DNA of 64,000 bases from contig NZ_KZ454943.1 of the NCBI RefSeq assembly GCF_002797395.1, forward strand, positions 3,137,966 through 3,201,965, given 5' to 3'. How positions within the stretch are numbered: position 1 is the stretch's first letter; every line of letters starts with the position of its first letter. This DNA is from Bacillus solitudinis. GTDB lineage: Bacteria > Bacillota > Bacilli > Bacillales > Bacillaceae_D. The notes beneath the pieces were generated by a model that searched no databases, was not told where the DNA came from, and saw only the letters and a program-made list of their open reading frames with translations. Positions 25,669 to 33,840 of this stretch are shown here, one piece after another. Made by a program: the position numbers and the translations under genes.

Positions 25669-27126
25669 ATGAAGAATATGGGATATGTTTATCTTATAGG
25701 AGCAGGACCCGGCGATATCAGATTACTTACGTTAAAAGGGAAAGAGTGTATAGAAAAGGCTGATATTGTCTTATATGATCGGTTGGTTAACCCTTTAATG
25801 CTTGAATGGACAAAGCCAGATGCTGAGCTTATCTATTGTGGGAAACTACCAGACCGACATCTTCTGCGCCAAGATGCGATAAATGATTTACTTGTCAAAT
25901 ATGGCCTTGAAGGTAAAGTCGTAGTTCGACTGAAAGGTGGCGATCCGAGCGTTTTTGGCCGTGTGGGTGAAGAGGCAGAAGTGCTTGAATTGGCTAGTGT
26001 TCCTTACGAGATTGTTCCAGGAGTAACAGCGGGAATTGGGGCCGCGACATACGCAGGTGTGCCAGTCACTCATCGAAATTATGGTGCGTCTTTTGCCGTT
26101 GTGACAGGGCATGATAAATCAGAAGTGGGTCATCCTTCAATTGATTGGAAGGGGCTGTCTACAGCAATTGATACGATTGCATTTTATATGGGGATTGGTA
26201 ATCTTAGCTATATCTCTGAACAATTAATCAAACATGGACGTAATCCGGATACGCCCGTTTTATTGATTCAATGGGGGACTATTGGTAAGCAGAAGACGCT
26301 CGAAGGGACACTCGCAACAATTGCAAAGAAAGCTAGCGCTGCGGAGTTTAAGAATCCAGCGATTACACTTGTTGGTGATGTAACAAAGCTACGGACGAAA
26401 GAGAGCTGGTTTGAAAGACAAAAGCTATTCAACCAGCATATCTTGCTCGGGCGAACGAATGATGAAGCTAGTAATGTGGCAAAGTGTTTACGTGAGGAAG
26501 GGGCAGATGTGTTCGAATTCCCACGGTGGACGAGCTTGGAAAAACATATTGAAATCCCAGAAGTCGAGTTGTATGAAAGAATTCTCTTTACGTCTCCAAA
26601 AAGCGTATCGTCCTTTTTCAACTGGTTGAATAGATGCAGAATTGATGTTAGAAAAATCAAAGCAACGTTTTACGGGGCTTCGATAAAATCACTGAGAGCT
26701 ATTGAGCGATTTGCTTGTATCGGGCAACCGATCGATGAGATGATAAATCAAGGAAATTTGCTCGTATTAGGTAATAATGATTGGCAAGAAAGAAAGACAA
26801 TACGCCAAAAAATGTATGGAAATCATGATTTTATAGCGGTCTATTCAACAAAGAAAGTTCAACAATCGGAAAGAACCTGTCAGCGTTTATTAGATGAAGA
26901 TAGAATTAAGACGCTCATTTTCCCAAGTGCCAAATCTGTTCATGCTGTAACAGAAGGGATGGCGGCTTGTGGACAAACCCCGCAACAACTGAACGAGATA
27001 GCGAGAGTCATTTGTTTTGGTGAAAAATCTGCTGAGGCGGCAATGCAATTGGGTTATAACGTGGATTCGAAACTACCTGAACCTAGCATCGAAGCACTGA
27101 TTGATACTTTAGCGAAAGAGAGCTGA
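25669..27126 (+). CDS. Uroporphyrinogen-III C-methyltransferase fused to HemD-like domain
   Basis: A 485-residue fusion. Residues about 1-245 are a SUMT/CobA methyltransferase (GAGPGDIRLLTLKG at the start, LKGGDPSVFGR near 86-96, PGVTAGIGAATYAGVPVTHR). It makes precorrin-2 from uroporphyrinogen III with two S-adenosylmethionine. The C-terminal half (about 255-485) is a divergent HemD-type fold (ILLGRTNDEASNVAKCLREE; ILFTSPKSVSSFF). Three consecutive ATGs occur at 25663-25671; the last best fits the GAGGG ribosome binding site, all overlapping or touching the preceding stop. A separate housekeeping hemD probably exists elsewhere, so whether the HemD half is active is uncertain. Confidence 0.9.
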   Translation: MKNMGYVYLIGAGPGDIRLLTLKGKECIEKADIVLYDRLVNPLMLEWTKPDAELIYCGKLPDRHLLRQDAINDLLVKYGLEGKVVVRLKGGDPSVFGRVGEEAEVLELASVPYEIVPGVTAGIGAATYAGVPVTHRNYGASFAVVTGHDKSEVGHPSIDWKGLSTAIDTIAFYMGIGNLSYISEQLIKHGRNPDTPVLLIQWGTIGKQKTLEGTLATIAKKASAAEFKNPAITLVGDVTKLRTKESWFERQKLFNQHILLGRTNDEASNVAKCLREEGADVFEFPRWTSLEKHIEIPEVELYERILFTSPKSVSSFFNWLNRCRIDVRKIKATFYGASIKSLRAIERFACIGQPIDEMINQGNLLVLGNNDWQERKTIRQKMYGNHDFIAVYSTKKVQQSERTCQRLLDEDRIKTLIFPSAKSVHAVTEGMAACGQTPQQLNEIARVICFGEKSAEAAMQLGYNVDSKLPEPSIEALIDTLAKES

Positions 27127-27133
27127 TGAAGAC

Positions 27134-27970
27134 ATGCAAGCTGTTCTTTATGTAGGTCACGGGAGTAGGGTTCAGCAAGGGAATGAGGAGTTGCTTACCT
27201 TTGTAGAGAAAGCAAAGAAAAAGCTAAGTGATATTCCGATTCAAGAGAGCTGTTTCATTGAACTTTGTGAACCAACAATCGCAATGGGAATTGATGCTTG
27301 CATTAGCCAAGGAGCAACAAAGGTGGCTGTCATTCCAGTCTTATTGTTAACTGCTAATCATGCAAAGTTAGACATTCCAATTGAAATCGATAAAGCCAAG
27401 AAACGATATCCTGATGTGATGTTTACCTACGGACGTCCATTAGGGATTGAGTCAACGATTATTACGATATTAAAAGAACGGTTGCAATCAGAAGGAGTAC
27501 CAGTAACGATAGGCCAAACGAAAGATGATAAGCGTGGGCCAGTGTCTGTTTTACTAGTCGGACGCGGCAGTAGCGATCCTGATGCAAACAGTGATTTAGT
27601 TAAAATATCACGTTTATTATGGGAGTATACGCCGATTTCTGATGTTGACGTTTGTTATATTGCTGCGACTCGACCGACCGTTGATGAAGGACTTGAGCGT
27701 ATTAACCGGATCCCAAATAAAAAGGTTTATGTTTTACCTTATTTGCTGTTTACAGGTGTTTTGATGGAAGGGCTGCAGAAGACACTAAATCTCTGGAATG
27801 AGAAGACGGAAAAAGAGTTTATTTTATGCTCTTATTTAGGATTCGCGGATGCGCTTGTCGATGTGTTAGTAACTCGAATTAAAGAAACTCTGAGTGATGA
27901 TGTAAAAGTTAATTGTGATGCATGCAGATTCAGAATTAATCATGTAGAACAACAGAGTCCAGCGCAATGA
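27134..27970 (+). CDS. sirB: Sirohydrochlorin ferrochelatase/cobaltochelatase (CbiX/SirB type)
   Basis: A 278-residue two-repeat class II chelatase. The N-terminal half carries the metal-binding His9 (YVGHGSR) and His76 (LTANHAKLDIP). The second half repeats the fold (LLVGRGSSDPDAN), with Arg where His9 would be, the usual asymmetry of long CbiX proteins. It inserts Fe2+ into sirohydrochlorin to give sirohaem; Co2+ insertion is also possible in this family and would fit the cobT gene downstream. The gap from the previous gene is seven bases and the stop overlaps the next start (ATGA), so the operon is tightly coupled. Confidence 0.9.
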   Translation: MQAVLYVGHGSRVQQGNEELLTFVEKAKKKLSDIPIQESCFIELCEPTIAMGIDACISQGATKVAVIPVLLLTANHAKLDIPIEIDKAKKRYPDVMFTYGRPLGIESTIITILKERLQSEGVPVTIGQTKDDKRGPVSVLLVGRGSSDPDANSDLVKISRLLWEYTPISDVDVCYIAATRPTVDEGLERINRIPNKKVYVLPYLLFTGVLMEGLQKTLNLWNEKTEKEFILCSYLGFADALVDVLVTRIKETLSDDVKVNCDACRFRINHVEQQSPAQ

Positions 27971-28593
27971 AACGGGTGCCTTTGATGCTAAAGTTTGAAG
28001 GACGTCATATTGTCGTCATTGGAGCGGGGGAAGTAGCCGCAAGACGAATTCCACGCTTACTTGAAGCTGGTGCAAAGATAACCGTTATTTCTCCGACTCT
28101 TCATTCTTCATTGCATTTCCTTAATGAAATGGACGAGATTGAATGGAAGCAAGTGGAGGCAAAAGAAGATGAAACATTTACCGCAGATCTTCTTATGATC
28201 GCAACAAACAACCCCAAGCTTAATGATTCTCTCTATAACAATCGTTTCCCACATCAATGGGTGTACGTAGCAAGCGACCCTCAAAAAAGTGATATTCATT
28301 TTCCGACAGTGATTGAAAAAGAGCGTTTAACGCTTGCACTTACAACGAGTGGAGCTAGTCCGACTTATGCAAGGAGATTGCGCGATAAACTGGCTGAGTT
28401 TGTTTCTGATGAAGTGGAAGAGGAATTGCAGTTTTTAGAGCAGGCTAGGAAGCAAGTCCTTACGGCAGGGTTATCCTTAGTAGCTAGAAAAAGATTGTTG
28501 CAACGTATCTCAACCGATTCTTTTTTAAAAGATAAGAATCGAAATAGAAAATTTCAGGAAGCATTGCAGATAGAAAAGGATTCAAAAATGTAG
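27967..28593 (+). CDS. sirC: Precorrin-2 dehydrogenase (SirC/YlnF-like)
   Basis: A 208-residue NAD-dependent enzyme that oxidises precorrin-2 to sirohydrochlorin. The Rossmann motif VVIGAGEVAARRIPRLLEAGA lies at about 15-35, and LALTTSGASPTYARRLRDKL at about 117-136 is the conserved dimer/active-site segment of the Met8p/CysG N-terminal family. Start and previous stop overlap by four bases (ATGA). Together with CobA and CbiX it completes the sirohaem branch needed for sulfite or nitrite reductase, though no reductase is in the window. Confidence 0.92.
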   Translation: MKRVPLMLKFEGRHIVVIGAGEVAARRIPRLLEAGAKITVISPTLHSSLHFLNEMDEIEWKQVEAKEDETFTADLLMIATNNPKLNDSLYNNRFPHQWVYVASDPQKSDIHFPTVIEKERLTLALTTSGASPTYARRLRDKLAEFVSDEVEEELQFLEQARKQVLTAGLSLVARKRLLQRISTDSFLKDKNRNRKFQEALQIEKDSKM

Positions 28594-28627
28594 ATGTACA
28601 GAAGAGTAGATAGAGAAGAGGATATCA

Positions 28628-29647
28628 ATGAAGATAACACCGTTTAATCAATCGGTTATAAATGAAGCAGAAATCCATTTAAATAAGCTAACGAAACCCT
28701 TAGGAAGCCTTGGGCGTCTTGAGCTGTTAGCTGTGCAATTAGCAGGGATAACAGAAGAAGTTAAACCAGTGATTGAAAAGCCGGCTATTATTGTTGCTGC
28801 TGCGGACCATGGAATTGTGGAAGAAGGGGTGTCGGCTTATCCTCAAGCGGTGACCGCTATAATGGTTGATAACTTTGTTAAAGGCGGAGCAGCGATAAAT
28901 GTTTTCGGAAGACAAATAGGCGCAAAGGTCCAAGTTGTCGATGTAGGGATTAATGGCGATGTTCTCGCACAGCCCATCATTCACGAAAAAATCAATAATG
29001 GAACAAAAAACTTCTTGCATGAAGATGCGATGACTGAGGAAGAGGCTCAAGCTGCTGTTACCGTGGGTCGTTCTGTCGCTGCTACATGTATTGAAGAAGG
29101 GCATCGTGTGTTGATAACAGGAGAAATGGGGATTGGAAATACAACGGCATCAAGTGCACTAATTGCCGCATTTACTGGAGTTGATGTTGAAAAAGTCGTT
29201 GGCATTGGAACTGGGATTGACGAAGAGGGTCGTGCGCGCAAAATTAATATTATTAAAAGGGCATTAGCCGAACGGGAGATTGCTGCAAACATGCCACCGA
29301 TTCAAATAGTGGCGAAGGTTGGGGGACTGGAAATTGCCGCTCTTGCAGGAGTGATTTTAGAGGGGGCTGAGCAACACATCCCGGTTATCATTGATGGATT
29401 TATTTCGTCAACAGCAGCACTTGTCGCGGCTAGTCTTAATCCTGCCGTTCGCCCTTATTTAATTATAGCGCATGAATCAGTAGAGCCAGGTCATCAGATT
29501 CTATTGAACTATCTAAGTGTGCGTCCGCTGTTGCAGTTAGACTTAAGACTTGGTGAGGGAACAGGGGCAGCATTGGCCTATCCCCTTTTAGATGCAGCGT
29601 CACGAATTATGAGAGAAATGGCAACGTTTGAAGATATCGGAATGTGA
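28628..29647 (+). CDS. cobT: Nicotinate-nucleotide-dimethylbenzimidazole phosphoribosyltransferase
   Basis: A 339-residue CobT, which activates the lower ligand of cobalamin (nicotinate mononucleotide plus dimethylbenzimidazole to alpha-ribazole phosphate). Near the N-terminus are KPLGSLGRLE and AAADHGIVEEGVSAYPQ. The GEMGIGNTTASSAL segment lies mid-protein, and GEGTGAAL near the C-terminus contains the catalytic glutamate (about Glu310). The gene lies 34 bases after the precorrin-2 dehydrogenase gene, preceded by AGAGGAT, and is likely the last gene of the same operon. No other lower-ligand assembly gene (cobU, cobS, cobC) is adjacent, so its presence here is unusual. Confidence 0.93.
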   Translation: MKITPFNQSVINEAEIHLNKLTKPLGSLGRLELLAVQLAGITEEVKPVIEKPAIIVAAADHGIVEEGVSAYPQAVTAIMVDNFVKGGAAINVFGRQIGAKVQVVDVGINGDVLAQPIIHEKINNGTKNFLHEDAMTEEEAQAAVTVGRSVAATCIEEGHRVLITGEMGIGNTTASSALIAAFTGVDVEKVVGIGTGIDEEGRARKINIIKRALAEREIAANMPPIQIVAKVGGLEIAALAGVILEGAEQHIPVIIDGFISSTAALVAASLNPAVRPYLIIAHESVEPGHQILLNYLSVRPLLQLDLRLGEGTGAALAYPLLDAASRIMREMATFEDIGM

Positions 29648-29665
29648 TATAACATCTATTCAATG

Positions 29666-29708
29666 GGGGTGTGTGATAAGGTTGCTTTTTGACCTTATCA
29701 CACACCCC
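29666..29708 (+). terminator. Long perfect hairpin after cobT
   Basis: A 17-bp perfect stem: GGGGTGTGTGATAAGGT (29666-29682) and ACCTTATCACACACCCC (29692-29708), 9-base loop. There is no T tract on either side, but stability and position suggest a transcript end or RNA-stabilising structure. Confidence 0.65.
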
Positions 29709-30020
29709 TAAGCAATGTGCGGCATCATTACAATTTTTAATGTTACATAAGTCATTGCGAATTCTACCTCCAACCAAACCATTCCCTTCTGTAAAAAACT
29801 TTTCATAACACTATTAAATTCCTCCATTATCTTCTCACAAACGTTATTAACTATTAAATTACCATCCTTTTTTAAAAACTCCAAAAAGCGCGTATTCTCA
29901 TTTAAATTGGGGTATAGAGGTAAAACGATACGTTTCTAACAAAAGAAACTCTTTTCCTAAAACCATCTATCATTAAAAATTGAAAATTCTCAGGAAAACG
30001 AGTTCACATTGGGGGATATC
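29709..30020. other. Intergenic stretch, nothing recognised
   Basis: AT-rich, about 310 bases between the cobT hairpin and the DUF1538 gene. No ORF with a ribosome binding site, no strong hairpin and no consensus promoter were recognised. The promoter of the four-gene DUF1538/PII unit must lie here. Confidence 0.4.
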
Positions 30021-30713
30021 ATGCAAAGAGTTAAAGACACTGTAAAAGAAGTCGTCTATGCGATCATTCCATTGTCCGCGGTAATCATCATCTTACAATT
30101 TACGGTTATTGGATTGAAAATGGATATACTTATACAATTTATTACAGGGGTCATCATGGTTTCAGTCGGCTTAATACTCTTTCTATTAGGTGTACATATC
30201 GGCTTGCTACCGGTCGGCGACATGATTGGTACAGCTTTACCTAAGATGGGAAAAGCATGGCTCATTATCTTGATTGGTTTTATACTCGGTTTTGTCGTAA
30301 CAGTTGCAGAACCAGATGTGCGCGTATTAGCGACACAGATTGATGAAGTTTCCAAGGGTATAGTCTCAGAGAATATGCTGATTTATTCGGTCGCTCTCGG
30401 CGTAGCCTTGTTTGTTGGGTTAGCGATGCTTCGAATTTTGTTAGAAATCCCTATTACTTATCTTTTAGTATGTGGGTATGGTTTAGTCTTTTTGTTAGCA
30501 GCTTTTACTCCTAGTCACTTTATTCCAATCTCGTTTGATGCAGGAGGAGTCACAACTGGTCCAATGACCGTACCGTTTATTCTTGCACTCGGAGTTGGAG
30601 TTGCCTCGGTGCTAAGAGAAAAATCTGGTTCGACAGAAGGGTTTGGCTTAGTTGCTTTAGCATCAATTGGACCGATATTAGCAGTTTTAGTGTTGGGAGT
30701 GATTTATGGATGA
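30021..30713 (+). CDS. DUF1538 membrane protein A (UmpA-like)
   Basis: A 230-residue protein with about seven membrane helices. It contains the DUF1538 hallmarks: an acidic loop AEPDVRVLA (about 97-105) and, near the C-terminus, FDAGGVTTGPMTVPF. The ATG at 30021 follows GGGGGAT; a TTG at 30009 lies on that ribosome binding site. It overlaps the next DUF1538 gene by four bases. As I recall, a pair of DUF1538 proteins from Halomonas (UmpAB) was reported as a two-component Na+/K+-H+ antiporter. That fits an alkaliphile, but the transported ion here is inferred. Confidence 0.85.
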   Translation: MQRVKDTVKEVVYAIIPLSAVIIILQFTVIGLKMDILIQFITGVIMVSVGLILFLLGVHIGLLPVGDMIGTALPKMGKAWLIILIGFILGFVVTVAEPDVRVLATQIDEVSKGIVSENMLIYSVALGVALFVGLAMLRILLEIPITYLLVCGYGLVFLLAAFTPSHFIPISFDAGGVTTGPMTVPFILALGVGVASVLREKSGSTEGFGLVALASIGPILAVLVLGVIYG

Positions 30714-31456
30714 TATCTCAAATGTTTGAGGGATTTGGGGGCGTGTTATCTGAAGTGGGAGTGGCTCTCACTCCACTGTTGATTTTCTTTCTGTTCTTTC
30801 AGTTCTTTCTCTTAAAACTATCAATGAAGAAATTATTTGATATTGTCAAAGGAATGATTTTAGCATTCTGGGGATTAGCTTTCTTTCTACAAGGGGTCGA
30901 AATCGGATTCTTGCCTGCTGGTGAAATGATGGGTTCCATTCTTGGCCAGATGAATCATTTATGGCTATTGATTCCGATTGGTTTTGTTTTAGGTTTTGTC
31001 GCTACCTTTGCTGAGCCAGCCGTACGAATCATGAATTATGAAGTTGAAAAGGTTTCGGGTGGTTACATCTCGGAGAAGGTGATGCTATATACCTTATCTA
31101 TTGGGGTTGCGGTATCGATCGCATTATCAATGTTTCGAATTATTACCGGGATTCCATTATGGTATTTCATCGTTCCAGGTTATTTACTTGTGCTCATTCT
31201 TATTAAATTTTCAACTCGGTCATTTACAGCTATCGCCTTTGATTCCGGCGGTGTCGCGACAGGTCCAATGACAGTAACGTTTATCGTTGCAATGGCAGTT
31301 GGAATCGCAGAAGAAATAGGCCGCGATCCATTATTAGATGGGTTTGGGATGATTGCGTTAGTTGCTCTTGCTCCTATCTTATCGGTTTTGATATTAGGGT
31401 TACTTTATGGTCGAAAGGAGAAGGAAAATGAACGAACCTATAAATCGGAGTCATAA
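30710..31456 (+). CDS. DUF1538 membrane protein B (UmpB-like)
   Basis: A 248-residue partner of the preceding gene with the same fold: FAEPAVRIMN in the acidic loop and FDSGGVATGPMTVTF near the C-terminus. The two sequences are recognisably homologous, indicating an old duplication and a heteromeric complex. The start codon overlaps the upstream stop (ATGA). The C-terminus (KEKENERTYKSES) is a hydrophilic tail whose coding DNA overlaps the first PII-like gene by 29 bases. Confidence 0.85.
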   Translation: MISQMFEGFGGVLSEVGVALTPLLIFFLFFQFFLLKLSMKKLFDIVKGMILAFWGLAFFLQGVEIGFLPAGEMMGSILGQMNHLWLLIPIGFVLGFVATFAEPAVRIMNYEVEKVSGGYISEKVMLYTLSIGVAVSIALSMFRIITGIPLWYFIVPGYLLVLILIKFSTRSFTAIAFDSGGVATGPMTVTFIVAMAVGIAEEIGRDPLLDGFGMIALVALAPILSVLILGLLYGRKEKENERTYKSES

Positions 31457-31799
31457 TTTACTTGTTACGATTGTCAAAAAAGGTATGGCTTCCAACATTG
31501 TAAGAGCTTCAAAGGAAGCGGGTGCAGAAGGTGGGACGATTTTTTACGGGAAAGGCACAGGGATTCATGAAGTGAAGAAGTTTTTTGGGATTAGTGGTGA
31601 CTCTGATAGAGAAGTCATTTTAACGTTGATACCACAAGAAAAAGTGGAGGCGATTGTTTTCGCCGTAGAAAAGGCTGCAAAATTAGATGAGCCTGGAACA
31701 GGATTAGGCTTTGTGGTTGAAGTTAAGCGACTTGCTGGCATTGCTCATTTACTTACATTACAAAACGAAGCAAAGCAGGGAGGTTCCAATGAAGAATAA
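31428..31799 (+). CDS. PII-like signalling protein 1
   Basis: A 123-residue protein of the PII/GlnB fold. The core reads LLVTIVKKGMASNIVRASKEAG, then AEGGTIFYGKGTGIHE, where the T-loop and its nucleotide-binding glycines are expected. The uridylylated tyrosine region of classical GlnB is not present. The ATG at 31428 follows AAAGGAGAAGG and overlaps the upstream DUF1538 gene. By analogy with GlnK-AmtB, it may gate or sense the DUF1538 pair using adenine nucleotides. That is inference. Confidence 0.82.
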   Translation: MNEPINRSHNLLVTIVKKGMASNIVRASKEAGAEGGTIFYGKGTGIHEVKKFFGISGDSDREVILTLIPQEKVEAIVFAVEKAAKLDEPGTGLGFVVEVKRLAGIAHLLTLQNEAKQGGSNEE

Positions 31800-32148
31800 G
31801 GTTTCATACGATTTAATTGTTTCGATCGTCAATAAAGGAGAGTCAGATAAAGTAATTGAAGCTTCAAAAAAGGGAGGAGCGGAAGGAGGAACGATTTTAA
31901 ATGGAAGAGGAACTGGTATCCATGAACAAGCAAGACTATTTAATATTGCCATCGAACCAGGGAAAGATCTCGTTTTAACATTGATTTGTAGAGAAAAGAC
32001 TGATGATGTGTTGGAAGCCATTTTAGATCATGCAGAATTAAACAAACCGGGAAAAGGCATTGCTTTTGTGTTGGAAGTTGAGCGTACGATTGGAATTAAC
32101 CATATACTCAATCAGATGGTTAATGAAAAATCAGGTGATGATGACTAA
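31789..32148 (+). CDS. PII-like signalling protein 2
   Basis: A 119-residue paralogue of the preceding gene: YDLIVSIVNKGESDKVIEAS, then GAEGGTILNGRGTGIHEQAR. The ATG at 31789 follows CAGGGAGG and overlaps the previous stop by 11 bases. Two PII-like proteins for two membrane subunits suggest one regulator per subunit or a mixed trimer. This gene ends the four-gene unit. Confidence 0.82.
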   Translation: MKNKVSYDLIVSIVNKGESDKVIEASKKGGAEGGTILNGRGTGIHEQARLFNIAIEPGKDLVLTLICREKTDDVLEAILDHAELNKPGKGIAFVLEVERTIGINHILNQMVNEKSGDDD

Positions 32149-32222
32149 GAAGGAGGGGATTTCACCAACCGTTAATCAGAGAAATCAAATTCAGTAAAAG
32201 TGAAAGCCCTCCACGAAATAAA

Positions 32223-32248
32223 AAAACCTTGGCTAAGACCAAGGTTTT
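32223..32248. terminator. Bidirectional terminator between PII unit and folE2
   Basis: Stem AAAACCTTGG (32223-32232) with CCAAGGTTTT (32239-32248), A tract before and T tract after, between convergent genes. Confidence 0.85.
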
Positions 32249-32258
32249 CAACGTGCTT

Positions 32259-33152
32259 TCATCCTTTATTTTTTGTAAAAGAAAGTCTTGAAATCGCATC
32301 ATGTTGATGAATGGATTCCTCATTGCGACACTCTATTTCAAAGGCAAGCACACTCTCATGTTCGTATAAATCTGCGGCGACAAGACGGGCTAAATCTTCG
32401 ACAAAACGTGGATTTTCATAGGCATGTTCTGTCACGGCTTTCTCGTCGGGACGTTTTAAGACGGGATATAGAATGGAGCTGGCATTGCTTTCCGCAGCCT
32501 CGAGTAACACAGCTTTCCAATCGGACGCATCCGTTTCATCTGTCGTAACGGTCATTGTTACGAATCCACGTTGGTTATGTGCACTGTATTCACTAATTTC
32601 CTTCGAACATGGACATAATGTTGTCACCGCTGCTGTTAATGTCATGATAGAAGAATAGCCTGTCTTTTCGTCAAATGTGACATCGTAGGTGACATCAGCA
32701 TGGGCCATTCCTTCTAAACCAACTGAAGGACTCGCCTTGGTAAAAAACCAAGGAAAGCTTACACGAACATTCGCTGCTTTTTGCTTCATTTCTTTCGCTA
32801 GAATCGTTGTGAACTCACGCAATGTTTCAATTGAGAGCATATGAGTTTGAAAGTAAATGTGTAATTGCTCGGTTAAACGACTCATATTTATCCCTTTATA
32901 ATTAGCCTCTAAACTAGTTGTTAAGGCAAATTCGGCTGTTGTCGTCTGAATTGTCGGGGCAAGATCGGATTCAATCATGACAGGGTACTTCACCTTTGAA
33001 ATCCCTACCTGCTGAATTGGAAAGTAATAATCATCTGGTTTATTTTGTAGATCAGGCATTTTTTCTTTTTCGGTTGGCTTCGTGCCAAAAGTGGGGTCGA
33101 CTGAGCCAAAATGGCGATGCCTCTCTGCTTTTGGTGGTAATGCTTTATTCAC
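32259..33152 (-). CDS. folE2: GTP cyclohydrolase FolE2 (type IB)
   Basis: A 297-residue GTP cyclohydrolase of the zinc-flexible FolE2 family, converting GTP to dihydroneopterin triphosphate for folate. Early landmarks are AERHRHFGSVDP and VGISKVKYPV. The metal and catalytic cysteine region reads TLCPCSKEISEYSAHNQRG (about 180-198), followed by E/H-rich segments near the C-terminus (NPRFVEDLARLVAADL). The start is GTG, with AGGAGTG upstream. FolE2 often backs up FolE1 under zinc limitation through Zur, but I could not identify a Zur box in the short upstream region. Confidence 0.95.
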   Translation of the reverse strand: MNKALPPKAERHRHFGSVDPTFGTKPTEKEKMPDLQNKPDDYYFPIQQVGISKVKYPVMIESDLAPTIQTTTAEFALTTSLEANYKGINMSRLTEQLHIYFQTHMLSIETLREFTTILAKEMKQKAANVRVSFPWFFTKASPSVGLEGMAHADVTYDVTFDEKTGYSSIMTLTAAVTTLCPCSKEISEYSAHNQRGFVTMTVTTDETDASDWKAVLLEAAESNASSILYPVLKRPDEKAVTEHAYENPRFVEDLARLVAADLYEHESVLAFEIECRNEESIHQHDAISRLSFTKNKG

Positions 33153-33327
33153 TTATCATCACTCCTGAGTCTTTCATCAATAGATTAATAGACAGAACTT
33201 TAATAAATTCTACCATAGAAAAATGTAATGCAACATTGGTATGCCTCAAAAAACAAATTTAGTTGCAGACAGGACTACTTCATATTACACTACAAAGGGA
33301 AAAATGGACAAGGAAGTGAACAGAAAA

Positions 33328-33615
33328 ATGAAAAAAGGTACATTAATATGGATGGCGTTAGCAGGTATTCTCCTTCTAATGGGGTTGGTCGTTCAAACAG
33401 AGGTTGGACCCGCAGATGATACTAGGGTAATTATTGATCATGAAAAATTTGTGTATAGTGCTCCCTCGTGTTTTGATGAAGCAGGACTAACAAATAATTT
33501 AGAGGAAACAACGTTAGGTGAGGCATTGGCGTTAGATTATGAACCAGAATCTGGGTGTACAGCAAACGTGTTTGTTAAAGAAAAGAAACCAATTTTAATT
33601 GGCTGGTTTCAATAA
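33328..33615 (+). CDS. Small membrane-anchored protein of unknown function
   Basis: About 95 residues if started at the ATG at 33328, which follows AAGGAAGTGA; an ATG at 33304 is an alternative. One hydrophobic segment (LIWMALAGILLLMGLVVQ) at the N-terminus is followed by an acidic extracellular part with two cysteines (APSCFDEAG and ESGCTANVF). They could form a disulfide outside the cell. I do not recognise the family. No operon partner; the next gene is 225 bases away. Confidence 0.6.
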   Translation: MKKGTLIWMALAGILLLMGLVVQTEVGPADDTRVIIDHEKFVYSAPSCFDEAGLTNNLEETTLGEALALDYEPESGCTANVFVKEKKPILIGWFQ

Positions 33616-33840
33616 TGTAATAAGGTGTTACTCAAAGAGATGGATCATGGAGGCATTGGCTCAAATCAAGGCGTATAGTATGGATGGCAAAGGTGAAAGG
33701 AACTAAGCCTATTTAGGCAATAATACTAGCTACTAGTAAGCTGAAACCCGCTTTGCCAAAGAAAGACAGCTATGATATAGTTGGAATGTTCTAATAATAA
33801 TGTTGGTAAATAACATGACAAATAGGAGCTGGAGAAAAAA

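Noticed and set aside
33153-33327. Zur box upstream of folE2
   Set aside because: No match to the Bacillus Zur palindrome is present in the short intergenic region.
33616-33840. Lysine riboswitch before aspartokinase
   Set aside because: The leader is too short and lacks the conserved core; no terminator/antiterminator pair was seen.
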